From Rhodospirillaceae bacterium (lineage in GTDB: Bacteria > Pseudomonadota > Alphaproteobacteria > Rhodospirillales > Magnetospirillaceae): a stretch of 5,836 nt of DNA. Shown piece after piece: positions 4,543 to 5,836 of this stretch. A program made the translations under genes and the position numbers. The stretch covers positions 1 to 5,836 of the forward strand of contig DUZC01000156.1 of NCBI GenBank assembly GCA_013349735.1. The letters run 5' to 3'. The notes beneath the pieces were generated by a model. It made no database searches, had not been told where the DNA came from, and saw nothing but the letters and a program-made list of their open reading frames with translations. Each line of letters opens with the position of its first letter. The first letter of the stretch is position 1.

Positions 4543-5836
4543 TTAGGACCGGCGGCCTGCCTGCAGCATCGACTCCAATTCAGCCAAACCCGCCTCGAAG
4601 TCATAGTGATCGACCGCTTCGGCTATACGCGCCAAAGTTGGTCCATGGCCGTTCCTTTCCCCGATGGCCAAAAGGCTTTTTACCAAAGGCAGCGCAGCGG
4701 TATCGGACAGCAAAAGAGCTTCATGAAGTTGGTCCAGAAGGTCTGCCCATTTTTCATCCGAAAGATCGGCTTCGCCATACCGGTCTGCAATGTCGGAGCC
4801 AAGCCGGCTATGCAGGGCGGTACTGGTTTCCCCTATCCTATCCCTTAAGGACAGCAGGAGCGGGGCCAAATGCTCAGCCGAGGGACGATCCTGGCGACAG
4901 GCCGTCTCGACCAAAGCCGCCGCCGCCGCCAAGGCTGTGGCGCCGACGTTGCTCGCGGTGCCTTTGACGGTATGGACCAGACGCAGGGCATCAGTATAAC
5001 GCTGATCTGCCAAAGCCGCTTCGAAAGAAGCGCTAAAATTTGCCAAGGATTCAAGGAACTTAATTTGTAGCCGCGTCACCAATTCCCGGTCATTGCCGGC
5101 AACCCGCAAGGCTTGCGCCATATCAAGGGTCTGAACGGACTCCGGTTCGGGCATGCCAACCGGCTCAACCGTCTGTCTGATGGCGGCCTCCCCCGCCAGA
5201 ACCCGACGCAAAACAGCAAACAAATGGTTCAGATCCAACGGCTTGCTGACATAGTCATCCATGCCTGAGGCAAAAGCCTTTTCGCGGTCGCCAGCAAGGA
5301 CATTGGCCGTCATGGCGATAACGGGAAGAGCTTTGGTGCGAGGGTTTTCGCGGATCAGGCGGGTCGCGGTATAGCCATCCATCAACGGCATCTGCACATC
5401 CATCAGGACGGCGTCAAAATGGCCGTCTTCCAAGGCATCAAGCCCCGCCTGCCCATTGTCAACCACAGTCACCTGGAACCCCGCCTGCTGGAGAACCTCG
5501 CGGGCAAGTATTTGATTGAGCTCGTTATCCTCGACTACCAGCAAATGATATCCCTGCCATTGTTGCGCTTCCTCGGGCTCAGAGGGGCTGCTTTCGCCAC
5601 TTTTTGACTTATGACCCAGCGCATCGACCATAGCCTCGGCCAAAATGTCAGCGTGAACCGGCTTGAGCAGATAGCGGGCGATATCCACATCATGACTATG
5701 CGCTGCAACCTCGGCCCGATCATAGGCACTGACCATGATCACTTTGGGAATGACGTCCAATTCTGTCATTTTTTGCAGAGCTCGGGCGGTTTCGATGCCG
5801 TCCATTTCCGGCATTCGCCAGTCCAGCAGGATCAAA
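4543..5836 (-). CDS. Hybrid phosphorelay protein, C-terminal part: REC-REC-Hpt
   Basis: This is the C-terminal 430 residues of a multi-domain two-component protein; the N-terminus, probably a sensor kinase core, lies beyond the right edge. Numbering from the first complete visible codon, the tail of a first receiver domain is present, with phospho-acceptor D5 (LLDWRMPEMDG), S36 and K58 (LLKP). After a Ser/Glu/Pro-rich linker (75-95), a complete second receiver spans about 96-213, with acidic E102/D103, phospho-site D146 (LMDVQMPLMDG), T176 and K198 (SKPL). An Hpt domain follows (about 238-345) with H288 in HTVKG, then a helical tail of about 80 residues ending at TAA. All phosphotransfer residues are present, so a multistep relay is likely active. 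The codon at 5835-5833 is TTG, but it sits mid-domain and is not a start. The gene converges on divL with a 58-bp gap. I cannot name the gene: the double-REC-Hpt tail is shared by many BarA/ArcB-like hybrids and differs from CckA, which has one receiver and no Hpt. Confidence 0.93.
   Translation of the reverse strand, partial: LILLDWRMPEMDGIETARALQKMTELDVIPKVIMVSAYDRAEVAAHSHDVDIARYLLKPVHADILAEAMVDALGHKSKSGESSPSEPEEAQQWQGYHLLVVEDNELNQILAREVLQQAGFQVTVVDNGQAGLDALEDGHFDAVLMDVQMPLMDGYTATRLIRENPRTKALPVIAMTANVLAGDREKAFASGMDDYVSKPLDLNHLFAVLRRVLAGEAAIRQTVEPVGMPEPESVQTLDMAQALRVAGNDRELVTRLQIKFLESLANFSASFEAALADQRYTDALRLVHTVKGTASNVGATALAAAAALVETACRQDRPSAEHLAPLLLSLRDRIGETSTALHSRLGSDIADRYGEADLSDEKWADLLDQLHEALLLSDTAALPLVKSLLAIGERNGHGPTLARIAEAVDHYDFEAGLAELESMLQAGRRS

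Noticed and set aside
4137..4604. 155-codon - strand reading frame overlapping the divL 3' end and the tail of the REC-Hpt gene
   Set aside because: It overlaps two well-supported coding regions and has no recognisable domain.
5833..5835. TTG as the start codon of the - strand REC-REC-Hpt gene
   Set aside because: The codon falls directly before the phospho-acceptor motif of a receiver domain, so the first half of that domain must lie outside the window; the gene is truncated by the edge, not starting there.
4543..5836. Identification of the - strand gene as cckA, which would pair with divL
   Set aside because: CckA ends with one receiver domain and passes phosphate to a separate ChpT; this protein has two receivers and its own Hpt.

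Overview
The window looks like chromosomal DNA of an alphaproteobacterium, most likely a Rhodospirillales-type lineage. The base composition is moderately GC-rich. Three things point there: a PTS enzyme I gene followed by ahcY, a DivL-family pseudo-histidine kinase (a cell-cycle protein typical of Alphaproteobacteria), and a phosphorelay hybrid protein. Assignment to genus is not possible from the sequence alone.

Layout, left to right. (1) Positions 1-202 are the 3' end of a PEP-protein phosphotransferase (enzyme I) gene on the + strand, cut by the window edge just after its catalytic Cys motif. (2) Positions 203-368 are a leader region with a weak inverted repeat, a plausible sigma-70-type promoter, a long imperfect palindrome (291-346) and a clear Shine-Dalgarno for ahcY. 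(3) Positions 369-1661 are a complete ahcY of the compact 430-residue, eukaryote-like type. (4) Positions 1662-1967 are gene-free. They hold a strong GC-rich hairpin after ahcY (1672-1705), about 90 bp in which I recognise nothing, and most of a ~190-bp palindromic, MITE-like repeat (about 1798-1987) with 34-bp inverted ends. (5) Positions 1968-4484 are a complete 838-residue DivL homologue (N-terminal membrane segment, PAS modules, HisKA-like and HATPase domains). Its phospho-acceptor histidine position is alanine, and its only well-placed start codon lies inside the right arm of the repeat. (6) Positions 4485-4542 are a short convergent intergenic gap. (7) Positions 4543-5836 on the - strand are the C-terminal part of a hybrid sensor/response protein with REC-REC-Hpt architecture, cut at its N-terminus by the window edge.

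Functionally, AhcY removes S-adenosylhomocysteine and so sustains methylation. Enzyme I starts a regulatory or sugar PTS phosphorylation chain. DivL-type proteins modulate the CckA-ChpT-CtrA cell-cycle phosphorelay without being phosphorylated at a histidine. The convergent REC-REC-Hpt protein belongs to a separate, unidentified phosphorelay. The most notable observations are the alanine at the H-box of DivL, the repeat that supplies the start and first codons of divL, and the large hairpin in the ahcY leader. I found no CRISPR array, tRNA, rRNA, transposase gene or new defence-type system.
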